Under the pieces are notes generated by a model. It did no database searches, was not told the origin of the DNA, and saw only the letters and a list, made by a program, of their open reading frames with translations. 64,000 nt of DNA, from NCBI RefSeq assembly GCF_029952525.1, contig NZ_JASAOF010000012.1, positions 1 to 64,000 of the forward strand, in the 5' to 3' direction. Origin of the DNA: Saccharopolyspora ipomoeae (GTDB lineage Bacteria; Actinomycetota; Actinomycetes; Mycobacteriales; Pseudonocardiaceae). Made by a program: the position numbers and the translations under genes. Shown piece after piece: positions 34,277 to 43,537 of this stretch (positions are counted from its first letter, which is position 1; each line of letters begins with the position of its first letter).

Positions 34277-34870
34277 ATGGAAACCGAGCACGAACGACCG
34301 GCGATGGGCGGTGCGCACCGCTTCGTCGGACTCGCGGAGAACCTGGAACGCTACGCCGGCACGCCCACCGGCGCCGAGCCGCCGAACGTGCACGGCAGCA
34401 ACCGCGGCTACGGTCTGGTGTTCTTCTTCCTCGAGGAGCTCCATCTGACGACGGTGATCAGCAGCGGCCTGCGGTTCCAGCCGCTGGGCGCCGAACCGGC
34501 GCAGGAGCTGGCCTGCACGGTCTACAAGGAGCAGGCCGAAGCCGCCCGCCACCTCGTGGACCTCACCTCGGAGCTGCTGGTGCAGCAGCGCACCTTCCTG
34601 GTGCCGGACCAGATCGTCCCGAACGAGAAACCGCTGCTCCCGGGCACGGAGTTCCACGGCGTCCTCGCCAGCGGCCACCCGATCTTCCCCTCGGAGTTCA
34701 CCCGCTTCACCGACCCCGAGGGCAACGAGCAGCTCCAGGTCTTCACGCTGCTCCCGGTCACCCTGGGCGAGCTCAACTACATCCTCGACCACGGTGTGAC
34801 AGCCCTCCGCCAGCAGTGGGCCCGCTTCGAGGTGGACGTCTTCGACCTCGGCCGCCCCAGCATCGCCTGA
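34277..34870 (+). CDS. SUFU-domain protein 1
   Basis: 197-residue protein with a suppressor-of-fused-like domain (GYGLVFFFLEELHLTTVISSGLRFQP...EFHGVLASGHPIF...LQVFTLLPVTLGELNYIL). Bacterial SUFU proteins are often immunity proteins of polymorphic toxins or stand-alone proteins of unknown role. No toxin gene is adjacent. A shorter paralogue lies at 44593-45159. ATG 34277 starts about 100 bp after XPB. A triplet-palindrome element lies 41 bp after the stop. Confidence 0.75.
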   Translation: METEHERPAMGGAHRFVGLAENLERYAGTPTGAEPPNVHGSNRGYGLVFFFLEELHLTTVISSGLRFQPLGAEPAQELACTVYKEQAEAARHLVDLTSELLVQQRTFLVPDQIVPNEKPLLPGTEFHGVLASGHPIFPSEFTRFTDPEGNEQLQVFTLLPVTLGELNYILDHGVTALRQQWARFEVDVFDLGRPSIA

Positions 34871-34911
34871 CCCCGCACCCGACCAACGACCCGACGTCCT
34901 CACGTCGTCGC

Positions 34912-34975
34912 GATTTCAATGGAAGTCGGGTTCCCGATTTCCATGGAAATCAGATCCCCGACTTCCATTGAAATC
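34912..34975. repeat. Triplet-palindrome element, GATTTCAATGGAAGTC type, copy 2
   Basis: Units at 34912-34927, 34936-34951 and 34960-34975 with 8-bp spacers, the same 16-8-16-8-16 layout as copy 1. The middle unit GATTTCCATGGAAATC is a perfect palindrome. Outer arms pair over 19 bp. Between the SUFU gene and menC. Confidence 0.9.
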
Positions 34976-35024
34976 GCGTGCCCTCGGGGGCGCGGGTGGC
35001 GGTGCGGGCTGAAAGGATTGGGGT

Positions 35025-36005
35025 ATGGCGAGCTTCGATCCTGCGGCGTTGGATGCGGTCCGGGTGTACGCGTTGCCGATGCGGAACCGCTTCCGCGGGA
35101 TCACCGTGCGGCGCGGGGTGCTGATGTCGGGCCCCGCCGGGTGGGGTGAGTTCTGCCCGTTCGAGGACTACGACGACGCCGGGGCCGTGCCGTGGTTGCG
35201 GGCCGCGCTGGAGGCGTGCCACGAGCGCTGGCCCGAGCCGGTGCGGGAGCGGATTCCCGTGAACTGCACCGTTCCCGCCGTGTCGGCGGAGAAGGCGCAG
35301 CAGATCGTGGCGGGTTCGGGGTGCCGGACCGCGAAGGTCAAGGTCGCCGATCCGGGGCAGCCCGCCGCGGACGACCTGGAGCGGGTCGCCGCCGTGCGGG
35401 ACGCGCTCGGGCCGGACGGGGCGATCCGGGTCGACGCGAACGCCGCGTGGGACGTCGACACCGCGATCGAGCGCATCCGCGAGCTCGACAAGGCCGCCGG
35501 GGGTCTGGAGTACGCCGAGCAGCCGTGCCCGAGCGTCGAGGAGCTGGCCGCGGTGCGGCGCAAGGTCGACGTGCGGATCGCCGCCGACGAGAGCATCCGC
35601 CGGGCCGAGGACCCGCTGCGGGTGGCCGTGGCCGGGGCCGCCGACGTGGCGATCATCAAGGCGACCCCGCTGGGCGGGGTCCGCCGGGCGCTGCAGGTCG
35701 CGGAGGCCTGCGGGCTGCCGTGCGTGGTGTCCTCGGCGGTGGAGACCAGCGTCGGCCTGTCCGCCCAGCTCGCGCTGGCCGGTGCCCTGCCGGAACTGCC
35801 GTTCGCCTGCGGTCTGGGCACGATGGCGCTGCTCGACGGCGACGTCGTGGCCGACTCGCTGCTGCCCGAGCAGGGCTCGATGTCGGTGCCCACGGCGCCC
35901 CCGGAGCCCGACCCGGCGCTGGTCGCGGCCGCCACCCCGCCCGCCGACGTGCAGCGCTGGTGGCTCGACCGCCTCGGCCGGGTCGGAACCCTCCTGGGGG
36001 CCTAG
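35025..36005 (+). CDS. menC: o-Succinylbenzoate synthase (MenC)
   Basis: Enolase-superfamily enzyme of 326 residues of menaquinone synthesis, dehydrating SHCHC to o-succinylbenzoate. The acid/base Lys pair is Lys104-x-Lys106 (TAKVKVAD), metal ligands are Asp137 (VDANAAW), Glu165 (AEQP) and Asp188 (AADES), and the second base is Lys212 (IIKATP). Actinobacterial MenC proteins have this length. No other men gene is in the window. Related N-succinylamino-acid racemase activity cannot be excluded by sequence alone. Confidence 0.9.
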   Translation: MASFDPAALDAVRVYALPMRNRFRGITVRRGVLMSGPAGWGEFCPFEDYDDAGAVPWLRAALEACHERWPEPVRERIPVNCTVPAVSAEKAQQIVAGSGCRTAKVKVADPGQPAADDLERVAAVRDALGPDGAIRVDANAAWDVDTAIERIRELDKAAGGLEYAEQPCPSVEELAAVRRKVDVRIAADESIRRAEDPLRVAVAGAADVAIIKATPLGGVRRALQVAEACGLPCVVSSAVETSVGLSAQLALAGALPELPFACGLGTMALLDGDVVADSLLPEQGSMSVPTAPPEPDPALVAAATPPADVQRWWLDRLGRVGTLLGA

Positions 36006-36060
36006 GGGGCCGTTGAGGCATGCGGCGGAGCCGCGTTCTCTTCCACCACCCCGGCAACTG

Positions 36061-36179
36061 GCACCGGCGCGGGTTCTGAGCGCCTTCGTGGCGAGCACGC
36101 CGGGACGCCGCGTATTCGAATGCTCAAGGAGCGGCGCACGGAGTCCACGAAGGCGCTCAGGTTCCGCACCCGCACCGCC
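36061..36179. repeat. Family C structured intergenic element, copy 3
   Basis: 119-bp element between convergent menC and coxG. The stem CTGAGCGCCTTCGTGG (36076-36091) pairs perfectly with CCACGAAGGCGCTCAG (36145-36160). Outer borders and the internal GGAGCGGCGCACGGAGTCC are shared with copy 2. Confidence 0.8.
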
Positions 36180-36209
36180 ACGCAGGTTGACCACGAACCA
36201 GTTTCAGGA

Positions 36210-37001
36210 TCAAGCCGCGCGCTTGCGGGCGCGGCGCTTCTTGAAGCGGCGCAGGACGATGAAGGCGACGAGCAGGCCGATCGCGGCCGGGGCCACCCGC
36301 TTGAGGACCGGCGCTCCGGCGGTGCCCAGCAGGTCGATGGCCTCGTCGTTGGCGGCGGGCTCGGACGCCGAGGCCGCGCTCGAATCGGCCGGGGTGACCC
36401 GCCAGCTGGTGTCCTTGCGCGCCGAGGTCGACCCCACCGCGGCACCGGCGGCGGCCGCACCCGCAGCGGCGGCGGTGCCGTTCCCGCTGGAACCGCTGGA
36501 GGTCTCGGTGCTCTTCGGCTCCGCGGCAGCCGACTCCTGGGACGCCGGGGCCTCGCGCTCCGACTCCAGCTTCTTGGCGAGGTTGTCGGCGAACTGGTTC
36601 AGGATCTTGCCGCCGACCTCGGAGATCAGGCCCCGGCCCAGCTGGGCGGGCTTGCCGGTGACCTTGAGGTCGGTGTCGACGGTGCCGTGGGTGGTCCCGT
36701 CCTGCTCGGTCAGGTTCACCACGACCGTCGCGGCCGCCGTGCCCGCGCCGCGCGAGTCCTTGCCGCTGGCGTCGATGACCAGGCGGCGGTTCTTCTCGTC
36801 GACGTCCTTGAAGACGCCGGTTCCCTTGTACAGCAGGGTGACCGGGCCGAGCTTGACCTTCACCGATCCGGCGAACTCGTTCCCCTCGGCCTTGGTCAGC
36901 GTGGCGCCGGGCATGCACGGAGCGACCGCCTCGGGGTCGGTCATCGCCTTCCACGCCGCATCGATCGGCACCGGAACGCTGAACGTGTGCTGCATCTCCA
37001 C
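36210..37001 (-). CDS. coxG: CoxG-like SRPBCC protein with C-terminal membrane anchor
   Basis: 263 residues. The first ~150 residues are a START/SRPBCC domain of the CoxG group (MQHTFSVPVPIDAAWKAMTD...PCMPGATL). An Ala/Ser-rich linker follows, then a membrane helix near 236-253 and a very basic C-terminus (RRFKKRRARKR). CoxG anchors the CO dehydrogenase complex to the membrane in Oligotropha, and a similar role is inferred. GTG 37001 lies 8 bp after AGGAGG; the ATG two codons later is an alternative. It ends the cox gene cluster, 214 bp after coxM with a hairpin between. Confidence 0.85.
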   Translation of the reverse strand: MEMQHTFSVPVPIDAAWKAMTDPEAVAPCMPGATLTKAEGNEFAGSVKVKLGPVTLLYKGTGVFKDVDEKNRRLVIDASGKDSRGAGTAAATVVVNLTEQDGTTHGTVDTDLKVTGKPAQLGRGLISEVGGKILNQFADNLAKKLESEREAPASQESAAAEPKSTETSSGSSGNGTAAAAGAAAAGAAVGSTSARKDTSWRVTPADSSAASASEPAANDEAIDLLGTAGAPVLKRVAPAAIGLLVAFIVLRRFKKRRARKRAA

Positions 37002-37160
37002 TGGAAGGTCCTCCTGATTGGCCGTGCTCGGCTCAGGCGCAGAGCCGTCGTTGAGTCTGAAGCTATAACGCAGTCCGCCCACCAGCCTCCCAGGCCGGAC
37101 GGCGTGCCGGTAGCCCGTTCGGCCCAGCGAGTCGGACCACCCCGTCCACGAGAAGGATCG

Positions 37161-37198
37161 GGGCCTGGCGACGATTCCTCGCAACCGCCGCCAGGCCC
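37161..37198 (-). terminator. Hairpin between coxM and coxG
   Basis: GGGCCTGGCG (37161-37170) and CGCCAGGCCC (37189-37198) form a 10-bp stem with an 18-base loop, 18 bp after the coxM stop. No T-tract; may attenuate or only protect the upstream mRNA. Confidence 0.5.
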
Positions 37199-37215
37199 GC
37201 ATCGATCGATCGTGA

Positions 37216-38070
37216 TCAGCCGCCCGCCGCCGCGAGCACGGCGCGACCGGTCAGCACCTCGGCGAGGTGCTCCCGGTAATCGGCGTCGGCGCTGGAATCG
37301 CCTGCCGCGCTGGTGCCTTCGGTGGCGTGCCGGGCCGCCTCGCGGATGGCGTCGGAGGTCGCCTGCTTGCCGACCAGCGCCTGCTCCACGCCCATCGCCC
37401 GGATGGGGGTGGCGCCCATGTTGGTCAGCGCGATGCGCGCCTCGGCGATCGCACCGCCGGAGACCCGCACCGCGGCGGCGACGCCGACGATCGACCACGC
37501 CTGGGCGACCCGGTTGAACTTCTCGTAGTGGGCGTTCCAGCCGGTCCACTTCGGCATCCGCACCTCGACCAGCAGTTCCGTCGGTTCGAGCGCGGTCGTG
37601 AAGTAGTCGACGAAGAACTCCGACGCCGGGACGGTCCGGCGGCCGGTGGGCCCGGCGATGACCATCTCGCAGTCCAGCGCCAGCGCCGGGGCCGGCAGGT
37701 CACCGGCCGGGTCGGCGTGCGCCAGCGAGCCGCCGAAAGTGCCCCGGTGGCGCACCTGGGGGTCGGCGACGGTGCGGGTGGCCAGCGCGATCAGCTCGGC
37801 GTGCTGCTGGATCAGCGGGTCGCGCTGCACCTCGTAGTGGGTGGTCATCGCCCCGATGACGAGCCGGTCGCCGTCCTCGCGGACGCCCCGCATCTCCGGG
37901 ATGCGGCCGACGTCGACGATCGTGCCGGGATCGGCCATCCGCATCCGCAGCACGGGCAGCAGGCTCTGCCCGCCGCCGAGCACCTTGGCGTCCTCGCCCG
38001 CAGCGGCGAGCGCGGCCACCGCCTCCTCGACGGTGGAGGGCGCGGTGTATTCGAACTGTGCCGGGATCAC
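37216..38070 (-). CDS. coxM: Mo-hydroxylase FAD subunit (CoxM)
   Basis: 284-residue FAD-binding medium subunit: VLGGGQSLLPVL and TFGGSLAHADPAGD are the two FAD-contacting motifs of the CoxM/xanthine dehydrogenase family. It passes electrons from the CoxS iron-sulfur clusters to an acceptor. GTG 38070 overlaps the coxL stop (GTGA), giving coupled translation. Confidence 0.93.
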   Translation of the reverse strand: MIPAQFEYTAPSTVEEAVAALAAAGEDAKVLGGGQSLLPVLRMRMADPGTIVDVGRIPEMRGVREDGDRLVIGAMTTHYEVQRDPLIQQHAELIALATRTVADPQVRHRGTFGGSLAHADPAGDLPAPALALDCEMVIAGPTGRRTVPASEFFVDYFTTALEPTELLVEVRMPKWTGWNAHYEKFNRVAQAWSIVGVAAAVRVSGGAIAEARIALTNMGATPIRAMGVEQALVGKQATSDAIREAARHATEGTSAAGDSSADADYREHLAEVLTGRAVLAAAGG

Positions 38071-40496
38071 TGGACACCTCCGGGGTTCATCGAGCCGAGT
38101 CCGCCGCCCGCCTCGGGCGCGGTCTTCCCGGACGCGCGAGCGCCGGTCATCGCCCGCCACACGCGCTGCGGCGAGCAGGGCATCTCGACGTCGTTGACGC
38201 CCATCGGGCGCAGCGCGTCGACGATCGCGTTGACCACCGCCGGGGTCGAGGCGATCGTGCCCGCCTCCCCGACTCCCTTGACGCCCAGGGCGTTCGAGGT
38301 CGCGCGGGTCTCGGTGCGGTCGGTGACGAACTCCGGCAGGTCGGCGGCCGAGGGCACCAGGTAGTCGGCCAGGGTGCCCGTGGTGAGCGTGCCGGTCTCG
38401 TCGTGGACGGCCTCCTCGTAGAGCGCCTGCGCGATGCCCTGGGCGAGACCGCCGTGCACCTGGCCCTCCACGATCAGCGGGTTGACCACCGCGCCGATGT
38501 CGTCCACGCACACGTACTTGCGGATCTTGACCTGCCCGGTCTCGGTGTCCACCTCGGTGGCGCAGAGGTGGGTGCCGTGCGGGAAGGAGAAGTTCTCCGG
38601 GTCGAACGTGGCGTCGGAGTCGAGGTTGGGCTCCACCCCGTCGGGCAGGTCGTGCGCGGCGAACACCGCGAGCGCCACCTCGGCCATCCCCACGCCCCGG
38701 TCGGTGCCGCGCACGCCGAACTTGCCCGCGGCGAACTCGACGTCTTCCTCGGCGCATTCGAGCATGTGCGCGGCGATCGGCTTGGCCTTGTCGATGACCT
38801 TGTCGGCGGCCGCGACGACGGCCATGCCGCCCACGACCAGCGACCGGGACCCGTAGGTGTCCATGCCGCGCGGCGAGACCTGGGTGTCGCCGTGTAGCAC
38901 CTCGACGTCCTCGAACGGCACGCCGAGCCGGTCGGCCACGATCTGGCTCCACGCCGTCTCGTGCCCCTGGCCGTGCGGGGTGGCGCCGGTGACGACCTCG
39001 ACCTTGCCGGTGGGCAGCATCCGGATCGACGCGTGCTCCCAGCCGCCCGCGCCGTAGGACAGCGAGCCGAGCACCCGCGAGGGCGCCAGGCCGCACATCT
39101 CGGTGAACGTGGAGACGCCGATGCCCAGCTGGACCGGGTCGTTGTCGCGGCGGCGGCGCTCCTGCTCCTCGCGCAGCGAGGTGTAGCCGAACAGCTCCAT
39201 CGCCTTGTCGGTCGCGGCCTCGTAGTTGCCCGAGTCGTAGGTGAGGCCCGCGACGGTGTCGTACGGGAACTCCTCGTGGGCGATCCAGTTCTTGCGCCGC
39301 ACCTCCAGCGGTTCCATGCCCAGCTCGGCGGCCAGCTCGTCCATCATCCGCTCGATGCCGAAGGTGGCCTCCGGACGTCCGGCGCCGCGGTAGGCGTCGG
39401 TCGGCGTCTTGTTGGTGAACACGTTGGTGCAGCTGAAGTGGTACGCCGGGATCTTGTAGATCGAGTTGAACATCAGCGCGCCCAGGATCGGCACGCCCGG
39501 GGTGACCAGGCGCAGGTAGGCGCCCATGTCGGCGAGTAGTTCGACCTTGAGCCCGGTGATCCGGCCGTCGCGGGTGGCCGCCATCGACAGCTTCTGGATC
39601 TGGTCGCGGCCGTGGTGCGCCGAGACCATCGACTCGGAGCGGGTCTCGGTCCACTTGACCGGGCGGCCGAGCCGCTGGGCCATCAGGAACGCGAGCACCT
39701 CCTCCGGCGTGACCTGCAGCTTCCCGCCGAATCCGCCGCCGACGTCGGGGGCGATGACGCGGATCTTGCTCTCCGGCACGCCCAGCGTCATGGCGAGCAT
39801 GACGCGCAGGATGTGCGGGACCTGGGTGGCCGACCAGACGGTGATCTGCTCACCGGTCGGGTCGACGACGACCGAGCGCGGCTCCATGAACGCCGGGATC
39901 AGCCGCTGCTGCCGGAAGGTCCGCTCGACGCGCACCTCCGCGCTCGCCAGCGCCTGCTCGACGTCGCCGCCGGTGCCGGCCTCGACCGAGTCGAAGGTCC
40001 ACACGGCGTTGGTGTTGGTGCCCAGGTCCTCGTGGACCAGCGGTGATCCCGGCGCGATCGCGGAGGGCATGTCCAGCACGACCGGCAGGTCCTCGTAGTC
40101 GACGTCGATGGCGTCCATCGCGTCGCGGGCCTCGGCGGCGGAGCGGGCGGCGACCATCGCCACCGCCTCACCGGCGAAGCGCACCTCGTCGACGGCCATC
40201 GGCGGTGCCTGCGGGGCCTTCATGTCCTCGGTGATCGGCCACGCGCAGGGCAGGCTGCCCTGGACGTCGGCGATGTCGCGGCCGGTGACGACGGCGACGA
40301 CGCCCGGGGACTTCTTGGCGGCCTCGGTGTCGATCGCGGTGATCTTGGCGTGCGCCATCGGCGAGCGCAGGATCGCCAGGTGCAGGGTCCCGCTGGGCGC
40401 GAGGTTGTCGGTCCAGCGCGTGCGGCCGGTGATCAGCCGCGCGTCCTCCTTGCGCTTGCGGGAACGACCGAGTTCCGGCTCTGCCACAGCGGTCAT
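38067..40496 (-). CDS. coxL: Mo-hydroxylase large subunit, form II CoxL
   Basis: Molybdopterin-cytosine-dinucleotide-binding large subunit of 809 residues. Mo-site motifs: GGGFGGK (253-259), the active-site loop at 368-374 reading AYRGAGR, QGHET-type [10 protein letters not shown], and the catalytic Glu in GVKGVGEAG. Form I CO dehydrogenases have AYRCSFR with a Cys binding copper; here that Cys is Gly371. This is therefore the form II type, whose substrate is usually not CO and often unknown. ATG 40496 has GGGAGG upstream and overlaps the coxS stop (ATGA). Order S-L-M differs from M-S-L in classical cox operons. Confidence 0.93.
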   Translation of the reverse strand: MTAVAEPELGRSRKRKEDARLITGRTRWTDNLAPSGTLHLAILRSPMAHAKITAIDTEAAKKSPGVVAVVTGRDIADVQGSLPCAWPITEDMKAPQAPPMAVDEVRFAGEAVAMVAARSAAEARDAMDAIDVDYEDLPVVLDMPSAIAPGSPLVHEDLGTNTNAVWTFDSVEAGTGGDVEQALASAEVRVERTFRQQRLIPAFMEPRSVVVDPTGEQITVWSATQVPHILRVMLAMTLGVPESKIRVIAPDVGGGFGGKLQVTPEEVLAFLMAQRLGRPVKWTETRSESMVSAHHGRDQIQKLSMAATRDGRITGLKVELLADMGAYLRLVTPGVPILGALMFNSIYKIPAYHFSCTNVFTNKTPTDAYRGAGRPEATFGIERMMDELAAELGMEPLEVRRKNWIAHEEFPYDTVAGLTYDSGNYEAATDKAMELFGYTSLREEQERRRRDNDPVQLGIGVSTFTEMCGLAPSRVLGSLSYGAGGWEHASIRMLPTGKVEVVTGATPHGQGHETAWSQIVADRLGVPFEDVEVLHGDTQVSPRGMDTYGSRSLVVGGMAVVAAADKVIDKAKPIAAHMLECAEEDVEFAAGKFGVRGTDRGVGMAEVALAVFAAHDLPDGVEPNLDSDATFDPENFSFPHGTHLCATEVDTETGQVKIRKYVCVDDIGAVVNPLIVEGQVHGGLAQGIAQALYEEAVHDETGTLTTGTLADYLVPSAADLPEFVTDRTETRATSNALGVKGVGEAGTIASTPAVVNAIVDALRPMGVNDVEMPCSPQRVWRAMTGARASGKTAPEAGGGLGSMNPGGVQ

Positions 40497-41059
40497 GACT
40501 GGCGACCTCCCGTTGCCTCGGCACCGGTCCGCTCGTCGGCGGGCCTGCGCTGCATGGGCGTGTCGTCGGTGTGCTCGGCCGCGGGCCCGGCGCCGGGTTC
40601 CATGCGCTGGGCGGCGTCGCGCACCGCTCGGACGATGTTCTGGTAGCCGGTGCAGCGGCAGAGGTTGCCCTCCATGCCCTCGCGCACGGCCTGCTCGTCG
40701 GGTTCGGGCTCCTCCGCCAGCAGGTCCAAGGCCTGCATGATCATCCCGGGCGTGCAGTAGCCGCACTGCAGCGCGTGGTTGTCGTGGAAGGCCTCCTGCA
40801 GCGGGTGCAGCTTGCCGTCCTGGGACAGCCCTTCGATGGTGGTGACGTCGGTGCCGTCGGCCTGCACGGCCAGGACGGAACACGACTTGACGCTGTGCCC
40901 GTCCATGTGAACGGTGCAGGCGCCGCAGTTGCTGGTGTCGCAACCGATGACGGTGCCGGTCTTGCCGAGCCGCTCGCGCAGGTACTGCACGAGCAGCGTT
41001 CTGGGTTCCACTTCGTCGGTGTACTCGGTGCCGTCTACGTTGACGGTGATGCGGGACAT
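40493..41059 (-). CDS. coxS: Mo-hydroxylase [2Fe-2S] subunit (CoxS)
   Basis: 188-residue iron-sulfur subunit with two clusters: plant-type ferredoxin Cys40, 45, 48, 60, and helical-domain Cys99, 102, 134, 136 (QCGYC...CRC). It has a C-terminal extension of about 30 polar residues beyond the usual ~160. ATG 41059 begins at the domain and has an RBS-like GGAGG. Electrons pass from CoxL through these clusters to CoxM. Confidence 0.94.
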   Translation of the reverse strand: MSRITVNVDGTEYTDEVEPRTLLVQYLRERLGKTGTVIGCDTSNCGACTVHMDGHSVKSCSVLAVQADGTDVTTIEGLSQDGKLHPLQEAFHDNHALQCGYCTPGMIMQALDLLAEEPEPDEQAVREGMEGNLCRCTGYQNIVRAVRDAAQRMEPGAGPAAEHTDDTPMQRRPADERTGAEATGGRQS

Positions 41060-41108
41060 GGAGCGGCCTCCTCGCCAGGAGCGCGAGCGTTCGGGAACGC
41101 GACTATCC

Positions 41109-41132
41109 GCCGAGTGACGGATGTCACTCGGC
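41109..41132. promoter_or_regulatory. Operator-like inverted repeat before coxS
   Basis: GCCGAGTGAC-GGAT-GTCACTCGGC is a perfect 10-4-10 inverted repeat in the 131-bp gap between xdhC and coxS, 50 bp before the coxS start. No T-tract, so an operator is as likely as a terminator. Confidence 0.5.
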
Positions 41133-41190
41133 TAGAGGGTCCTACTCCGTCCCGGCGAGAGCAAGAGCACCCGGCGAGGGGCCACTGCTC

Positions 41191-42309
41191 TCAGTCGTGG
41201 TGGTGGATCGGACCCTCCACGTCCGAAAGCCTCACACCGCGGCCGCCCCAGCGCAGCGCGATCAGCTCGGCGGCGATGGACACCGCCGTCTCCTCGGGCG
41301 TCCTGGCGCCCAGGTCGAGGCCGATCGGCGAGGACACGCGGGCCAGCTCCTCCTCGGTGACGCCCTCCTCGCGGAGCCGCTGCATGCGGTCCTCGTGGGT
41401 GCGGCGCGAGCCCATCGCACCGATGTAGCCGACGTTCTGGCGCAGCGCTTCCTGGAGCACCGGCACGTCGAACTTGGGGTCGTGGGTGAGCACCATGACG
41501 GCGGTGCGCTCGTCGAGCCGTCCCTCCTCGGCCTGGCCGGCGAGGTAGCGGTGCGGCCAGTCGACGACCACGTCGTCCACGCCCGGGAAGCGGCTGTTGG
41601 TGGCGAACACCGGGCGGGCGTCGCACACCGTGACCCGGTAGCCGAGGAAACCGCCCATCCGGGCCATCGCGGCGGCGAAGTCGATCGCGCCGAAGACCAG
41701 CATCCGCGGCGGCGGCTCGAAGGAGTTGACGAACACCCGCATGCCCTCGCCGCGGCGCTGCCCCTCCGGGCCGTACTCGATGACGCCGCTGCGGCCGCTG
41801 GCGAGCATGCCGCGCACGTCGTCGACGACGGCGTCGTCGACCCGGCTGGAGCCGAGCGTGCCGCGCACCCGGTCCCGCCAGATCAGCAGGTGGGTGCCGA
41901 CCTGGGCCCGCTCCGGGTGCTCGATGACGGTGGCCACCGCGACCGGCTCCTCCGCGCGCACCGAGGCGGCGACCTCGTCGAGGTCGGGGAAGGTCTCGCG
42001 GTCGATCCGCTCGACGAAGACGTCGAGGATGCCGCCGCAGGTCAGGCCCACCGCGAAGGCGTCGTCGTCGCTGACGCCGTAGCGGCGCAGCACCGGATCC
42101 GAGCCCTGCAGGACGGTGGAGCCCTCCTCGTAGACGGCGCCCTCCACGCATCCGCCGGACACGCTGCCGACAGCTTCACCCTCCTGGGTGACGAGCATCG
42201 AGGCGCCCGCAGGGCGGGGCGCGGAGCGGAAGGTGGCCACCACGGTGCCCAGCCCGACGGACTCGCCGGCCTCCCAGCGCTTGGTCAAGTCGTCCAACAC
42301 GTCACGCAC
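41191..42309 (-). CDS. XdhC/CoxF-family Mo-enzyme maturation protein
   Basis: 372 residues. An N-terminal XdhC/CoxI block (RSAPRPAGASMLVTQEGEAVGSVSGGCVEGAV) and a C-terminal Rossmann domain (MLVFGAIDFAAAMARMGGFLGYRVTVCDAR) match the two-domain XdhC family. These bind molybdenum cofactor and insert it, after sulfuration, into xanthine-dehydrogenase-type enzymes. Here the client is CoxL. GTG 42309 has GGAGG upstream. It lies between coxE and coxS, all on the minus strand. Confidence 0.92.
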   Translation of the reverse strand: MRDVLDDLTKRWEAGESVGLGTVVATFRSAPRPAGASMLVTQEGEAVGSVSGGCVEGAVYEEGSTVLQGSDPVLRRYGVSDDDAFAVGLTCGGILDVFVERIDRETFPDLDEVAASVRAEEPVAVATVIEHPERAQVGTHLLIWRDRVRGTLGSSRVDDAVVDDVRGMLASGRSGVIEYGPEGQRRGEGMRVFVNSFEPPPRMLVFGAIDFAAAMARMGGFLGYRVTVCDARPVFATNSRFPGVDDVVVDWPHRYLAGQAEEGRLDERTAVMVLTHDPKFDVPVLQEALRQNVGYIGAMGSRRTHEDRMQRLREEGVTEEELARVSSPIGLDLGARTPEETAVSIAAELIALRWGGRGVRLSDVEGPIHHHD

Positions 42310-42362
42310 AGCACACCTCCACGGGCCTCACCGGCCCCTTCAAGCATCCACCCGGACCGGCG

Positions 42363-43505
42363 TCAGGCGAAACCGACCGGTACGCCGGGGATCTGCTCCC
42401 CGGACTGGGAAAGTCTGCGAACCCATGACCAGATGTCTTCCAGCGACCGCAGGCTGTGACCGGCCACCATTCGGTCAACGTGCGGGAGTGCCGCCACAAT
42501 TCCGGATTGCACGGGTTGATATCCGTCGTGCCCGGCGTGCGGGTTCGCCCAGATCACGCCCCGGGCCAGGCGGTGCAGCCTGCGCATCTGCTCGGCCAGG
42601 TCGGACGCGTCGCCGCGCTCCCACCCGTCGGAGAAGAGCACCACCACGGAGCCGCGCGCCATGCCGCGCTGACCCCACCTGTCCAGGAACACCCGGAGAG
42701 TGTCACCCAGTCGTGTGCCCCCGGAGAAGTCGGGGACCGCTCGGGACGCCGCCTGCAGCGCCGACTCCGCGTCGCGCTGGCGCAACTGCCTGCTCACCCG
42801 GGTCATCCGGGTCCCGAGCGTGAAGACCTCGGTGCTCGCCGGGGCCCGGCGCACCACGACGTGGGCGAAGCGCAGCAGCGCGTCCGAGTAGGGGCTCATC
42901 GAGCCCGAGACGTCGATGAGCAGCACCACCCGGCGCGCCCGGCGCGAGCGGTGCTGGCGGGGCAGGCGCACCGGCTCCCCACCGGAGCGCAGCATCGCCC
43001 GCAGCGTCGCCCTCGGGCTCAACGCCCCGCGCTTGCCCGGCTCGCGGCGCAGCGCCGGGCGCGTCGGGGGCTCGGGCCGCAGCATCGCCAGCATCCGGCG
43101 GAGGTGCTCGCGCTCGGCGGCGCTGAGCTCGGTGACGTCCCGGTTGCGCAGCACCTCGGCGTCGCTGGCCGCTGCGGCCAGGGGGTTCTCGCCCTCCCCC
43201 TCGCCGTCGGCGCCCTCAGCCGTCAGCGCCGCGATCTTGGCCTGCCGGACCACCGGCTGCCCCGGCTGCTCCACGGGCATCGGCTCACCGCTGAACCACG
43301 TCGCGAACGCCGAGTCGTACCGCGCGACGTCGTCGGGCTCGGAGCACAGGGTCAACCGCCCGGCCCAGTACACCCCGTCCCGGTCGGTCACCCCCACCTG
43401 CTCCACGGCGTCCAGGAAGCTCTGCACCCGGTTCGGCCCCACGGCCATCCCCGAGTGCCGCAGAGCCCGGGCGAACCCCACCAACCCGGTCACGGTCTCC
43501 ACCAC
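42363..43505 (-). CDS. coxE: CoxE-type von Willebrand A domain protein
   Basis: 380 residues. The C-terminal half is a VWA (metallo-ion-dependent adhesion) domain with MIDAS motif DVSGSMS and a later TRLGDTLR and FSDGWE. The N-terminal half is helical and rich in Arg/Glu. CoxE partners the MoxR ATPase CoxD; together they build the sulfur-bridged active site of CO dehydrogenase in Oligotropha, and form II operons carry the same pair. It follows coxD by about 130 bp that hold a triplet-palindrome element. Confidence 0.92.
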   Translation of the reverse strand: MVETVTGLVGFARALRHSGMAVGPNRVQSFLDAVEQVGVTDRDGVYWAGRLTLCSEPDDVARYDSAFATWFSGEPMPVEQPGQPVVRQAKIAALTAEGADGEGEGENPLAAAASDAEVLRNRDVTELSAAEREHLRRMLAMLRPEPPTRPALRREPGKRGALSPRATLRAMLRSGGEPVRLPRQHRSRRARRVVLLIDVSGSMSPYSDALLRFAHVVVRRAPASTEVFTLGTRMTRVSRQLRQRDAESALQAASRAVPDFSGGTRLGDTLRVFLDRWGQRGMARGSVVVLFSDGWERGDASDLAEQMRRLHRLARGVIWANPHAGHDGYQPVQSGIVAALPHVDRMVAGHSLRSLEDIWSWVRRLSQSGEQIPGVPVGFA

Positions 43506-43537
43506 GCACCTCCTCCTCTGCTCACCTGGGGTTTCAC

